NCBI GenBank assembly: GCA_963682095.1 | Contig: OY821758.1 | Span: 34,187,350 to 34,251,349 of the forward strand | From: Potentilla sterilis | Lineage: Eukaryota > Streptophyta > Magnoliopsida > Rosales > Rosaceae | Length of the DNA: 64,000 bases | Direction: 5' to 3' | Shown: piece after piece, positions 1 through 11,700 of the stretch | How the letters are laid out: each line of letters begins with the position of its first letter | Numbering within the stretch: the stretch's first letter is position 1 | Translations under genes and position numbers: made by a program | Notes under the pieces: model-generated | Told to the model about the DNA's origin: nothing | The model's input: the letters and a program-made list of their open reading frames with translations, nothing else | The model's database searches: none

Positions 1-1181
1 AAGAAAAACCTAATTGAACTATGAAAGGAAGGTTTCAAAACCTTATTCTACTAGGTTTTGTGATTGCCTTGTGCAACAAGGGCTGCCGTCACCTATTCTC
101 CTATAGATAGGGACTGTTTTCCCACAGAAAAAAAATTATCTCATCTCAAGCACAAGTATTAGCCAAAAGCTCTTCCAAAGCCTCACCATAAATCCTATAC
201 AGAAAATAGTTTAGCCAAACCACCACCACCATATAAATCCGTCCCACACCCTTGCCGAATTTCTTTGGAGGTTTCTGTAAGGCGTGCTCCATCTTCTCGT
301 GGCTTCTTTATTGTTCTGTAATTTTACAATACTTTGTCTATGAAGATTGTATGTTTTTATGGTTGTTGAATTTGGTTTTACTCTTTGTTTATGAACTTCG
401 AATGCATGCGAATTTTGTATGACAAATTGTAATCTTTAACTTGTAGTATTTTTGTATGTTGGATAATTAGGACAGTAGGTATCTTGCATGTTTAGGTTTG
501 AAATTGGTTAGTATCTAAGGATTAGGCATGAAAATCGGTACTTAGTGTTGTCTTGAACATTGATCTAGGTGCTAGGTTTAATCAGCTAGAGTAATTACGA
601 ACGTTGCCATACTCAAAAGGTCGCTCTGATTTGTGTTGCTCACTTAGGGTTTAATACTTTAGATACTTGCATGTTAAAATAAGATAATTGACAACCTTAC
701 TTGTTTTGCATGTCTCCGATTTAGACTATTGCGATTAATTGTTAAGTCTCAAAAGGATTAACATATATTCTAGGGTCCATACTCAAAAGGTCGATCTTAA
801 GAACTTGAGAAGTCTTACAACTAAGTTGTAGTCGGAACTAAAATCGAATTTAAACATGTTGATACTTGTTCCTTACTTTCTTGCATGCGAGTTTATATGT
901 TAAAGAGTCTTTTGTGTGAACTATTTTGTGTGAGAGATGATGATCACTTGTATATAGTAAATTAGGACTTTAAATTCGTGTTCTTAGGTTTTAGGGCAGC
1001 ATTGCTGCCGATATCTAATTCCCCATTGAAAGTGACGAATCCATGTGTATATGTATATAATTTTTTGTCTAACATTCTCATGTTTCAGGTACCCTTAATT
1101 CCCGGCTAGAACGATCCCTATTTATTCTATACTACTAATGATTGTAGGGTTATTATTGTGTGTGAGCTTAGGCTTCCATCA
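1..1181 (+). mobile_element. 3' part of an Athila-like LTR (left end outside window)
   Basis: The stretch about 480-900 is nearly identical to 18,970-19,390 of the LTR at 17,487, and the end (CTAGAACGATCCC, then CTTCCATCA) matches other LTR ends of this family. It stops with CA at 1181 and is followed at once by CTAAG and pol codons, as if a solo LTR or complete element had inserted into the pol gene of E1. The target duplication would then be CTAAG, but its left copy is outside the window. No coding sequence is seen. Confidence 0.8.
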
Positions 1182-3325
1182 CTAAGCCTATGAGCGAGCT
1201 ACTACAAAAAGATGTGCCGTTTGTGTGGAGTGATGCATGCGAGCAAGCCTTCATTTGGCTCAAGGAGAGGCTATGCTCGGCACCTATACTCATGTCACCG
1301 AATTGGGAGCTTCCGTTCGAGTTGATGTGTGACGCCTCGTATTACGCCATGGGAGCTGTGCTCGGCCAACGCTTGGAGAAGAAGCCACACGCCATCTATT
1401 ATGCTTCGCGGACTTTAAATGATGCTCAACTCAACTACACCACAACAGAGAAAGAACTCTTGGCGGTAATTTTTGCTTTGGAGAAGTTTCGATCATATCT
1501 CTTGAATTCCAAAGTCATTGTTTATAGTAATCATGCCGCCTTGAGATATCTTATGACAAAGAAAGATGCTAAGCCAAGGCTCATTCGATGGATTCTTTTG
1601 CTTCAAGAATTTGACATTGAGATTAAAGACAAAAAAGGAGTAGAGAATATGGTAGCCGACCACGTAAGTCGAATTGTCAAAGAAGAAGATCGGCTACCCC
1701 TATTGGAAAGTTTCCCGGATGAGCAACTCTTTCGGATCGATGCAACAAATGCACCTTGGTATGCCGACATTGCAAACTACCTTGCAAGCCGACATTTTCC
1801 CCACTCCATGCCGAGCCACCTACAAAAGAGAATCAAAAAGCAAGCTCGCCATTTCTTGTGGGATGATCCATATCTATGGCGGTAATGTGAAGACCAAGTA
1901 ATTCGACGATGTGTTCCGGAAGATGAGCATAAATCCATCCTTGCCTTTTGTCATAGTAAAGCTTGTGGTGGGCACTTTGGACCAAAGAAGACGGCATTGA
2001 AGGTTCTTAATTGTGGTTTCTTTTGGCCTACGATTTTTAAAGACTCATTCATGTTTTGCAAAGCATGTGATAAGTGCCAAAGAATGGGGAACATTGGAGC
2101 TAAGGACCAAATGCCACTCACGCCAATCATCGAGGTAGAGATTTTTGATTTATGGGGCATTGACTTCATGGGGCCATTTCCTACAAGCAAGGGTTTTCTC
2201 TACATCTTGCTTGCGGTTGATTATGTGTCTAAGTGGATCGAAGCCAAGGCTACACGCACCATTGATTCAAAGGTGGTGGCTGAGTTTCTCAAGACGAACA
2301 TCTTTTCACGTTTTGGAGTTCCAAGAGTCTTGATTAGCGATGGAGGATCCCATTTTTGTAACCGCACCATTGAGGCCTTGTTGAAGAAGTATGGAGTCAC
2401 ACATAAGGTATCTACACCTTATCATCCTCAAACAAGTGGCATGGCCGAGGTAAGTAATCGAGAGATCAAGCAAATACTTGAGAAAACTGTTGGACCTTCA
2501 AGGAAGGATTGGAGTGATCGTCTCGATGATGTTTTGTGGGCATATAGGACTGCATACAAGACACCGATAGGTATGTCACCTTTTCGGTTAGTTTATGGCA
2601 AAGCATGTCACTTACCGGTTGAACTTGAGCACAAGGCATGGTGGGCCGTTAAAGCTTTCAATATGGACATCGACGCGGCCGGCCTTCATAGGAAGCTTCA
2701 ACTCAAGGAACTTGAAGAAATACGGAATAAAGCCTATGATGCTGCTTGGATTTATAAGGAAAAGACTCGTGCTTACCATGATAAGATGATTCGAGGGAAG
2801 AAGTTTCAAGTTGGACAAAAAGTTCTCTTATTCAATGCACGGCTTAAACTTTTTCCGGGTAAGCTACGATCTCGTTGGTTTGGACCATTCATTGTTACTA
2901 AAGTTTTTTCTCATGGTGCCATCGAGATCCAAAGTGAAGTGTCGGGGAATGCATTTAAAGTTAATGGGCGTCGTTTGAAGCCATATTACGAGCCCTTCCT
3001 GAACCCCACGATCGAGAAGCAACTCGTGCACGACACACTCGAACCACCCAACGTCACCACCTCACTGCTGCCTACTGCCGAGAGCCCTTGCAGCCACACC
3101 CTGCCTATACGCCAGCTTCTGCTCCTGATACCGATACTCCATAGTACCCAAGCCAAGCCCGCGCATCTGATACAGCCACACAGGATACAAACCAAGTTCA
3201 GTAGCAGCCCTGCCCGGACACACTGCTCTTTGCTGATACGTTGCAGGCTGCCGACACAGGATCTTCTGCCGATACAGATACAACTTTCCAAGATCAACTT
3301 CTCACACTTCTTCTTGCCGAGATGA
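1182..3325 (+). pseudogene. E1 pol remnant: RT end, RNase H, integrase (Ty3/gypsy, Athila-like)
   Basis: The reading frame opens at the very end of the RT connection (KPMSELLQKDVPF) and runs through RNase H and integrase. RNase H has CDAS and TEKE, but its third catalytic Asp is Asn (YSNHAAL instead of SDH). An in-frame TAA at 1883-1885 interrupts the linker; the same frame continues through the integrase zinc region (GGHFG, CKACDKC) and the DDE core (WGIDFMGPF, LISDGG, GMAEVSNRE). The C-terminus contains FKVNGRRLKPYYEPF and then runs about 100 codons beyond the point where the A1 protein stops, in Pro/Thr/Leu-rich sequence. RT and everything upstream is cut off by the LTR at 1-1181. The stop and active-site change make it non-functional. 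Confidence 0.9.
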
Positions 3326-3853
3326 GCTACTTTGGCTCGCGATGAACACATACAATTTACAATGGTGAAAAGTCTAAGCAATGGACTATAAATACAAAGC
3401 GCTACTTGGGAGGCAACCCAATTCGATCAAAGAAAAACGAAGGAGCCATCACCGAGAGTTTGAAATTTCTTAACCCTTCTCTTTTTCTTTGATTTGTGAT
3501 GTTATGTTCGAATGTGTTAGTCGATTGCATGCTTAGGAAATTCGTTGATATAGATTTGTGCTTACATTGAGGGCAATGTAATTTTCTAAGTGTGGGGTGG
3601 GATAACGTATTCCGTTTATGTTTTCGTGTGCTTAGTTTAGAAAAGAAAAATCAAGAAATTGTAATACAAAAATAGAGTGTTTAAATTATTGTCTTATGAT
3701 GCCCCTAATATGTCAATGATGTTTTTCTCCTCTTTGCATACATAGATGATAGTTGTGCATACAATTTAAGATTGTGAGTTTCATGGATTTTGTGCATTGG
3801 TACGAGCATGTAGGACTTGTTGATTAACGAAGCATGCATGTCGTTTTAGCTAG
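3326..3853 (+). mobile_element. E1 3' non-coding region, first part
   Basis: There is no convincing ORF. It carries the family-conserved box GGGAGGCAACCCA (3408-3420) shortly after the pol stop, and a motif TTGAGGGCAATGTAATTT followed by AAGTGTGGGGT near 3568-3600. It is collinear with 11,750-12,310 of A1. It is interrupted by A1 at 3854 and resumes at 16,115. Confidence 0.8.
3849..3853 (+). repeat. Target-site duplication GCTAG, left copy (A1)
   Basis: GCTAG directly precedes the TGATAAGAGC start of the 5' LTR. The same five bases follow the 3' LTR at 16,115-16,119. This is the usual 5-bp duplication of Ty3/gypsy integration and defines both ends of A1. Confidence 0.95.
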
Positions 3854-6334
3854 TGATAAGAGCACAATGTGCGACGTTATTAATGTGTATTATCCCTTAT
3901 TTATGCTTTGTTATGTCTATTTAGAGTAAGATTGAGTCATAATTTAGTTTAGCGTCATGTTGGTAGAGTTTTGGAGAAAGTGTGCTTAATAATCAGAAAA
4001 ATGACCAAGTATAGAAATCTGGAAATAAAGTAAAATATGTCTTTTTCGTGATTTTGAGGCTCGTGCTAAACTGATCTATCCTTTTCCAAATTTGATGAAT
4101 TTGGTATGCATATAATTGGGAAGCTGAAGTGTATTGTGTCAAAATTTCAGATCAATCGGAGTTCGGGAAGTCGCCCAAATGAAGGCTGCAACTTGGCAGT
4201 TTGAGCAAACCTATCCAGGGACTACCAGGATTTTCCTGGGACTGTGTCCTGACTTCCGGAATTTCTGTGGGACACATCGCTTGGAACCAGAGAACGAACC
4301 ATACACCGTTGGAAAGCTCTACGAGTCTAGTTTCTCTGAGACTTGGAATCGCATCAATTGAAGCTCTGAGGAGAGAGTTATGCCGGTTTGAATGCAAGAA
4401 GGTCAGATCTGCCGAGAGGAAGAACCTGCTGCCCGTTTTGAAGGATTTCTATTTTTCTACAACAATTTCGTGTCCAAGGTTGTAAGTGATGAGCTACTGA
4501 ACATATTAGAGCATTAGAGAGTCATCCTTTCAAGGAAGAAGTCGAAGAACAAAAGAAAAGAAGTTTCCCTGATGCAAGCAGGAAAAGAAGATACAAAGGA
4601 TGCTTTCCTGGCTCAACTAGGGAAAGCTACGGCTAGCTCTTGGATAAATTGTCCAAATGAGTTATGAGCCTAGTCCATTATTCAGTCCATCAAGCATTGA
4701 TCCATGAAGAATTTGGCTGAATTAAAAAAGAAAAGAAAAGATTAATTTCGGAATGGAAAAGAAGAAGCAAGCCGAGTTCTACATGGATTTGGCTTACGAA
4801 TGTGGACTGAATTCCATCCTTTGTGCAAGATTTTTGGCTGAATTAATTCATGGAAAACCTAAAGAGATATTGCTCAATTATTCAGCCATTATCTTGGGAA
4901 TTTTCGGCAGAAAATAGAGGAAGAAAATCGCAACAAATCCTGATTAATTTCGGGAAAATTCCTGTGCACGTCTCTCAACTTCCACGGACTCTCCCGGACA
5001 GCTGACAATGAATCAGAATTCGAGCCTTATATGGATAGAAAGCTACGGGAGTCTAATTTCCAACCCAACTGGAATCACCTCAATAGCTATTTTCTAGAGA
5101 AAGTTATGACGTAATCAATGCACGGAGGTCATTCTGCCGAATTCAGAAAATCAAGGAAACCTAAACCAATTCAGTTTTGGTTTGTGGCTGGCTTCTCTAG
5201 GTTACTTCCTCTATAAATACCAAGGCTTTTGCACAGAAAATTATCTTCTCTTCCCCTCAAAAACCTTGCCGAACCTCTGCCCATTTAATTTCAGAAATTG
5301 TACCAAGAATCCTTTGCCGAATTCCACCTTCATCATTCACCAAAATTCATCCTTCACCAATCCTTGCCGAATCTTCATAAGGTTGTAACATGGATTGTAT
5401 TTATTTGGTTTTTGATTCTTTGTATTTAAACATACTTTTGTCTATGAAATATGTTTTAATTTCTGGATTTGTTTTTGGTATTGATAATTATATATGGGAT
5501 CTTCGGATCTTTGTTATAAATGTTTGGGAATTTTGTATATGATTGCCGAATTATGCATGCTATTTAATTAAATTTGTGTTATGGGCAGTAGCTTTAGCTT
5601 ATATTCTTAATTTAATTAGGTTCATTTTCATAATTCGTGTGCAACCGAAGGAGATGTCTAGATACATTCGAAAGGCCATGAGTGTTATCTAGGTGTTGAA
5701 TTCATATGCCGATTTAATATATGTTGGATCTCACGCGTTGTGGATTTTAATATGTATTTATCTAAGGGCTAGAGTAATTATGACAATTTACATGTCGATG
5801 TGAGATGAGTGACGCCATACTTGCTAACATGTTCCAATTCGACAATATGTGCTTATGTGCTATTTGTGTTTAATTTCTACGCGTTGTGTTATTAAACCGA
5901 TTAGTACCATGTTTAGGATTACACGCGTTGTGGGTTCTAAATACTTATGATGTCTTGAATAATTAGGATAAGCTGCGTTGGCCCTGATTAAATTGGAGCT
6001 TAGTTGATTTTGAATTCGTTATTTGCTGCTGCCCCTATTACTTGTTTTAATTTTGTTGCATGTATAATGAGATTTGTGTTTGGTGATTGTGTGGAAGATG
6101 TTGATCACATGTAAATATATAATTTAGGATTTATAAATTTAGTAAAAATTCAGTAGATAATTATACATAAAAATTGATACCCCCTTTTTTGTGCAATACT
6201 TTGTGTGATTGAAAGCCCTTGATTTCCCCGGATAGAACGATCCCTACTTGTCAATACTACACTCGACACAAGAAGGGTATTATGTGTATGAAGTTGTTTT
6301 GCAGGTATTTTATGCTTGGATAACACCTCCATCA
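3854..6334 (+). repeat. A1 5' LTR
   Basis: Starts TGATAAGAGC and ends CCTCCATCA, directly before the PBS. It has a TATAAATA box at 5212-5219. Short ORFs inside recur in the 3' LTR and are not considered genes. Confidence 0.95.
5212..5219 (+). promoter_or_regulatory. TATA box of A1 5' LTR
   Basis: TATAAATA in the context CCTCTATAAATACC, about 1.36 kb into the LTR. Related LTRs in the window have a TATA-like box at the equivalent place. It probably marks the U3/R boundary region. The identical copy at 14,992-14,999 in the 3' LTR could drive transcription into the flanking DNA. Confidence 0.6.
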
Positions 6335-6339
6335 GTTTT

Positions 6340-6357
6340 TGGCGCCGTTGCCGGGGA
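6340..6357 (+). promoter_or_regulatory. Primer binding site, tRNA-Asp type
   Basis: TGGCGCCGTTGCCGGGGA lies five bases after the LTR end. It is complementary to the 3' end of plant tRNA-Asp (CCCCGGCAACGGCGCCA). This primer is typical of the Athila/Tat branch of Ty3/gypsy elements. Confidence 0.92.
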
Positions 6358-8280
6358 AATTATAATATTTTGATTCATAAAGTGTTGTTTGTAACTTTGT
6401 ATATTTGTAAATTATTTAATTTTTGCAATAGTTTTGGGATATGTATTAATAGGATTTTTGGAAGTGTAATAGTAAATAGGGTTTTCCTTTTCCGATTTTT
6501 ATTTTTGTTTTTGGTTTTTGGTTTTTGTCCTTAATTGCCGATTTGTATGTTTTATTGTGATTGTTGTACACTTAGATAATTTCTAGGAAGATGGTAGTTT
6601 TTGTGTATGCTTGTAGTTTATTGTAGTTTCTAAAGTGTAACATGTAGGTGAAGCCTCTTTTGTTGATCATAACCAAAACCCTTCATACGAGTGATGCCAT
6701 GTTAGGTATGTTTTTGTGTAGATTGGGAAACGGGCCCTGCAATGTTGGAATTAGTCCATCGTTGGCCCCCCACGCATAAAGACGCTAACTTGGTATTATT
6801 TTTATGAGGTTGAGGGCGGTTTTAATCAACACTTGAGACCGCTAGGACCCGAGTTTATTTTACCAAGTATAGGGCAAGTTATTTTCATTGATGGGTTCGA
6901 GGTTTGTAAAACTGGTTTTCAAGACCCACAGACTGATGTTCATTCTCTGTGAGTGAGTCGATAGGGGACTTGTCCTCTGTGGTTAAAAACTTTGAGACCT
7001 GCCTGGTTCCTAAAGAGAGTTTACTCTCCGTGAATTTTAACGACACCGCCTTAGAAAAGTAAAGTATCTTCAACCTAGACAACCGCTTGTGCCGAAGCAT
7101 CACCTCACTTTAGACGCTAGAAGATAACTTGAGCATATGTGAATCTATTTTTCTTCAAAAGATAAAATTCGTCTTTAATTTTTGAGGTATATCGGAATAA
7201 GCATGATACTACCTTGGACTGTTTCAGCCCATTGCACTGTTATCTCCTCTGCTCCACGTACCTCGAATTTTAAAGTTGTGTGAAAGACATCTAGAAACCC
7301 TAAGTTTCGGCATTTACAATACTCACATAATCGATTAACTAAAAAACCGAACCAATGTATAAATACAAAAAAAAAAAATTTCGTGTGATGTGTAAAATTA
7401 GTTAAATGGTTAAGGAGTTTTAGAAGTCTATTTATGTTGAGTTTGTTTTTGATTTTGAGGGGAAGAGGAATAGGTAAGGTCACTAATGTTGCTTTTAGCC
7501 TTAACCCTTCATACTAGCGCTTGCGTTTTTATGAGGTTGAGGGCGGCTTTTATGCACTTTAGTGGTACTGACAACATAAGGTTCTCAACTGAGTAAGGGG
7601 CAATCATAGTTCGTTTGTTCTAATTTTGGTTTGTTTAACTAGATCTCAAGGCCCACAGACTGATGTTCATTCCCTGTGAGTGAGTCGATTGGGAGTTCGC
7701 TCTCCGTGGTAACCAACAACGAGTCTTGCCTCACTCCATTATTAGTACTTTTGTTCTAGCCTTCTGAAACCACGGAACCTTGTGTCTAGTCGATAGACCT
7801 AGGCCGCACGTCCACCGAGCTTCAAAACCTTAAATAAGTTTGATATGAGTAGATTTTTGATCTCAAAAGAAAACATTTCTTGGTTTGAATTTTCGAGGTA
7901 TATCGGATCAAGCATGATACTACCGGGGGCTGTATCAGTCCATTGCACCGTTATCTCCTCTGCTCCACGTACCTTGAAAATTCGAACAAATCATATAGCA
8001 ATTTAACTAGGGATACATAAAACACATTCTTGATACTTCTTTCGTTTATACTTGTAAACTTTTGTAAAATATACTTGTAAATTTTCGTGCGATACACATA
8101 CTTATACTTAATTAAATTTTCGTTTGATACTTACTTATATTTTCGTGTGATACTTTAACCCTAACACTAACATATACATTCTAACTTTACACAAATACTT
8201 TTATTTTTCTTTTTGAATTCCTTGGCTAAACACTTGATTTTCGAATAATTTCAAGTACATGAATGTCCAGTTGGTCACGC
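6358..8280 (+). mobile_element. A1 untranslated leader with two diverged module copies
   Basis: There is no ORF of gag size on either strand. A module occurs twice, at about 6646-7270 and 7472-7980. Shared landmarks in the same order are CCCTTCATAC, TTGAGGGCGG, CACAGACTGATGTTCATT with GTGAGTGAGTCG, and GAGGTATATCGGA ending in CTGCTCCACGTACCT. A third copy lies inverted at about 30,340-30,990 in E2. The remaining 8030-8150 is AT-rich with short iterations of TTTTCGTGTGATAC. Gag would normally lie between leader and protease and is missing. Confidence 0.8.
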
Positions 8281-8668
8281 GACATTAGAGGCCGTTTGTA
8301 TCGAATTGAAGAGAGACAATGTGATAATTCAGTTGGCTGATAGGTCTAACAAATATCCTGAGGGATATGTTGAGGATGTTCTTGTGCAGGTGAATAATCT
8401 GATATTTCCTGCAGACTTCTATGTGCTACATATGGAAGAGTCACCCCTAAATTCCACTCAACTTTTGTTGGGGCGACCATTTATGAGGACAGCAAGAACG
8501 AAAATTGATGTGGCTGAAGGCAACCTCACCATGGAGTTTGATGGTGAAGTGATAAGCTTCAACGTTTATGAGGCTATGAGGTATCCAATTTCTGAATTAA
8601 AACCTTGCTATAATATTGATGTAGTTGATTCTATTGCGCAGGTTTTATCAGAAACTTTGGATCAATAG
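8281..8668 (+). pseudogene. A1 protease fragment (C-terminal part, active site missing)
   Basis: The frame (first ATG 8306) reads ELKRDNVIIQLADRSN, then FPADFYVL and LLLGRPFMRTARTKID, which is the C-terminal half of the aspartic protease of Athila-like pol. The catalytic Asp-containing motif that should lie upstream is absent; the homology begins abruptly after leader sequence near 8281. It ends with TAG at 8666-8668, and the same frame then continues 19 codons to the ATG of the RT ORF. Proteolytic activity is not expected from this copy. Confidence 0.85.
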
Positions 8669-8674
8669 CAACTA
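8663..8674 (+). promoter_or_regulatory. Stop codon in UAG-CAR-YYA readthrough context between PR and RT
   Basis: The codons are CAA TAG CAA CTA. This fits the type I leaky stop consensus UAG-CAR-YYA known from tobamovirus replicase genes, including CAA as the preceding codon. Downstream the frame stays open through the whole 1,007-codon RT-RNase H-integrase ORF. It could be functional suppression or a chance C-to-T change of CAG within a Gln-rich stretch. Confidence 0.5.
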
Positions 8675-8725
8675 GCTATTGAGCAAGGGGCAGGAATTGA
8701 TGCAAATGGGGAGGTAAATTCGGCA

Positions 8726-11700
8726 ATGGCTCGGCTTGATCTTGAGCCGAGCATGATGAGCATTGTTGCCAAGCTAGAGGCAACACCCCACGTGATGAGA
8801 ACATGTAAATTCTTGTCAATTCCCATTTCCACTAATAAAATTTTACCATTTGTGGAACAGGCCCCTATTTTAGAACTGAAGGTGCTTCCGGATCATTTGA
8901 AGTATGTATACTTGGGAGACGATGACACACTACCAGTTATTGTGTCATCACAGCTGAGTGAGCAGCAGGAAGCACGCTTGACTAGCATGTTGAAAAGGAA
9001 CAAAACCGCCATTGGATGGACGTTGGCGGATATCAAGGGAATCAGCCCTACAACTTGTGTCCATAGGATCTTGCTTGAGGAAGGAGCCAAGCCTACTAGG
9101 GAGGGTCAGAGACGATTGCACCCTCCAATGATGAAGATTGTGAAAGACGAGGTGATCAAATTGCTGGATTGTGGAGTCATTTATCCCATCTCAGATAGCC
9201 AGTGGATTGCACCTGTCCAAGTTGTACCTAAGAAGAGTGGAGTCACGGTTGTGAAGAATGACAAGGATGAACTCGTGCCCCAACGATTGGTGACAGGTCA
9301 TAGGATGTGTATCGACTACAGAAAGTTGAATGCTACTACACGCAAGGATCACATGCCTTTGCCTTTCATGGACCAGATGTTGGAGAGACTAGCTGGGCAC
9401 GAATTCTATTGCTTCTTGGATGGGTACAGCGGTTACAATCAGATATGCATTCACCCGGATGATCAGGAGAAGACAACGTTCACATGTCCCTTTGGTACGT
9501 TTGCCTATCGACGCATGCCTTTTGGTTTATGCAACGCACCAGGTACATTTCAACGTTGTATGTATTCCATTTTCAGCGATTATATTGAGAATATCATTGA
9601 AGTCTTTATGGATGATTTTAGCGTTTATGGAAAAGACTTTGATGTATGCTTAGAGAATTTGGAATTAATCCTGATGAGATGTGTAGAAACTAACCTTGTA
9701 CTTAATTGGGAAAAGTGTCATTTTATGGTAACACAAGGGATAGTTCTAGGACACATTATATCTGCAAAGGGTATTGAGGTAGATAGGGCCAAGATTGATA
9801 TTATGCTTCACTTACCCTCCCCTACAACTGTAAGGGAGGTACGTTCGTTTCTTGGCCATGCAGGATTTTATAGGAGGTTCATCAAGGATTTTTCGTTGGT
9901 GGCCAAGCCTATTTGTGCCCTTTTGCAGAAGGAGGTTCCATTCATATGGGACAAAGGGTGTGAAGATGCATTTGTCATGTTGAAGAAATTGTTGACGTCA
10001 GCACCAATTATGGCGCCACCAGATTGGACGCTACCATTTGAGATCATGTGTGATGCTTCAGACTATGCAGTTGGAGCGGTGCTTGGACAGAGAAAAGAGA
10101 AGAAGCCAAATGCCATATATTATGCTTCGCGCACACTTAATGATGCTCAATTAAATTACTCTACAACTGAAAAAGAACTGTTGGCTGTTATATTTGCTTT
10201 AGAAAAATTTCGTTCATATCTATTGAATTCTAAAGTGATTGTGTATTCTGATCATGCAGCCTTAAGATATTTGATGAAGAAGAAAGATGCTAAGCCACGC
10301 TTGATTCGATGGATTCTCTTACTCCAAGAGTTTGACATCGAAATCAAGGACAAGAAGTGGAGCGAGAATGTTGTGGCGGATCACTTGAGCAGAATTGTGA
10401 GAGAGGAGGAAACGTTGCCACTTCAGGAAACTTTCCCAGATGAGCAGCTTTTTCGAGTGGACACAAAAGAACCTTGGTATGCAGACATTGTCAATTATTT
10501 AGTTACTAAAACTTTTCCAAGTACATGTTTGCAGGCAGCCAAGACAAGGATTAAAAAGAATGCAAGACACTACATATGGGACGACCCATATTTGTGGAGG
10601 ACTTGTAATGATCAAGTGATTAGACGTTGTGTGCCACAAGAGGAGCATAGGCCGATCCTTGCATTTTGCCACAATGAGGCATGTGGAGGACACTTTGGAG
10701 CTAAGAGGACAGCCCTCAAGGTATTAGAAAGCGGGTTTTATTGGCCAACGATTTTCAAGGATGCATACACATTTTGTATGACATGTGATATGTGCCAAAG
10801 GACAGGTAACATTGGTAAGAGAGACCAAATGCCCCTTACTACTATGATCTTTGTTGAAATATTTGATGTATGGGGTATTGATTTTATGGGACCTTTTCCT
10901 TCATCTAAGGGCTTTCTTTATATCTTGTTGGCAGTTGATTATGTGTCAAAATGGGTGGAGGCGAAAGCCACAAGGACTAATGATTCTAAAGTTGTTGCAG
11001 GTTTCTTGAGAACTAACATATTTTCCAGGTTTGGAGTACCTCGTGTGCTTATAAGCGATGGAGGTTCTCATTTCTGCAACAGAACAATAGAGGCTTTACT
11101 CAGACGATATGGAGTCACCCATAAGGTATCCACACCTTATCATCCTCAGACGAGCGGAATGGCAGAAGTGTCCAACAGAGAGATCAAGAGCATATTGGAG
11201 AAAACTGTAGGCCCATCAAGGAAAGATTGGAGTGATAGACTTGATGATGCACTTTGGGCTTACAGAACGGCATACAAGACACCCATTGGGATGTCTCCAT
11301 TTCGGCTTACATATGGCAAGGCGTGCCATCTTCCAGTAGAGTTGGAGCATAGAGCATGGTGGGCGGTCAAGCAATTCAACATGGAACTTGACAAGGCTGG
11401 ACTTCACAGGAAATTGCAGCTGAGCGAGCTTGAGGAAATCAGAAATGATGCATATGATGCTGCGTGGATTTACAAGGAGAAGACGAAATTGGTTCATGAC
11501 AAGATGATAAGAGGCAAAAAGTTTCATATTGGTCAAAAAGTCTTGTTGTATCATTCTCGTCTTAGATTATTTCCTGGAAAATTGCGTTCTCGTTGGGCTG
11601 GTCCTTATATTGTTACTAATGTGTTTTCTCATGGTGCTATAGAAATTCAAAGTATTGAAACAGGAAAAGCGTTCAAGGTGAATGGTCATCGACTTAAGCC

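Noticed and set aside
4134..4485. Short frames (MCQNFRSIGVREV...) recurring at 13,914 and similarly at 17,771
   Set aside because: They lie inside LTRs and recur only because the LTR is duplicated; no codon constraint or known motif.
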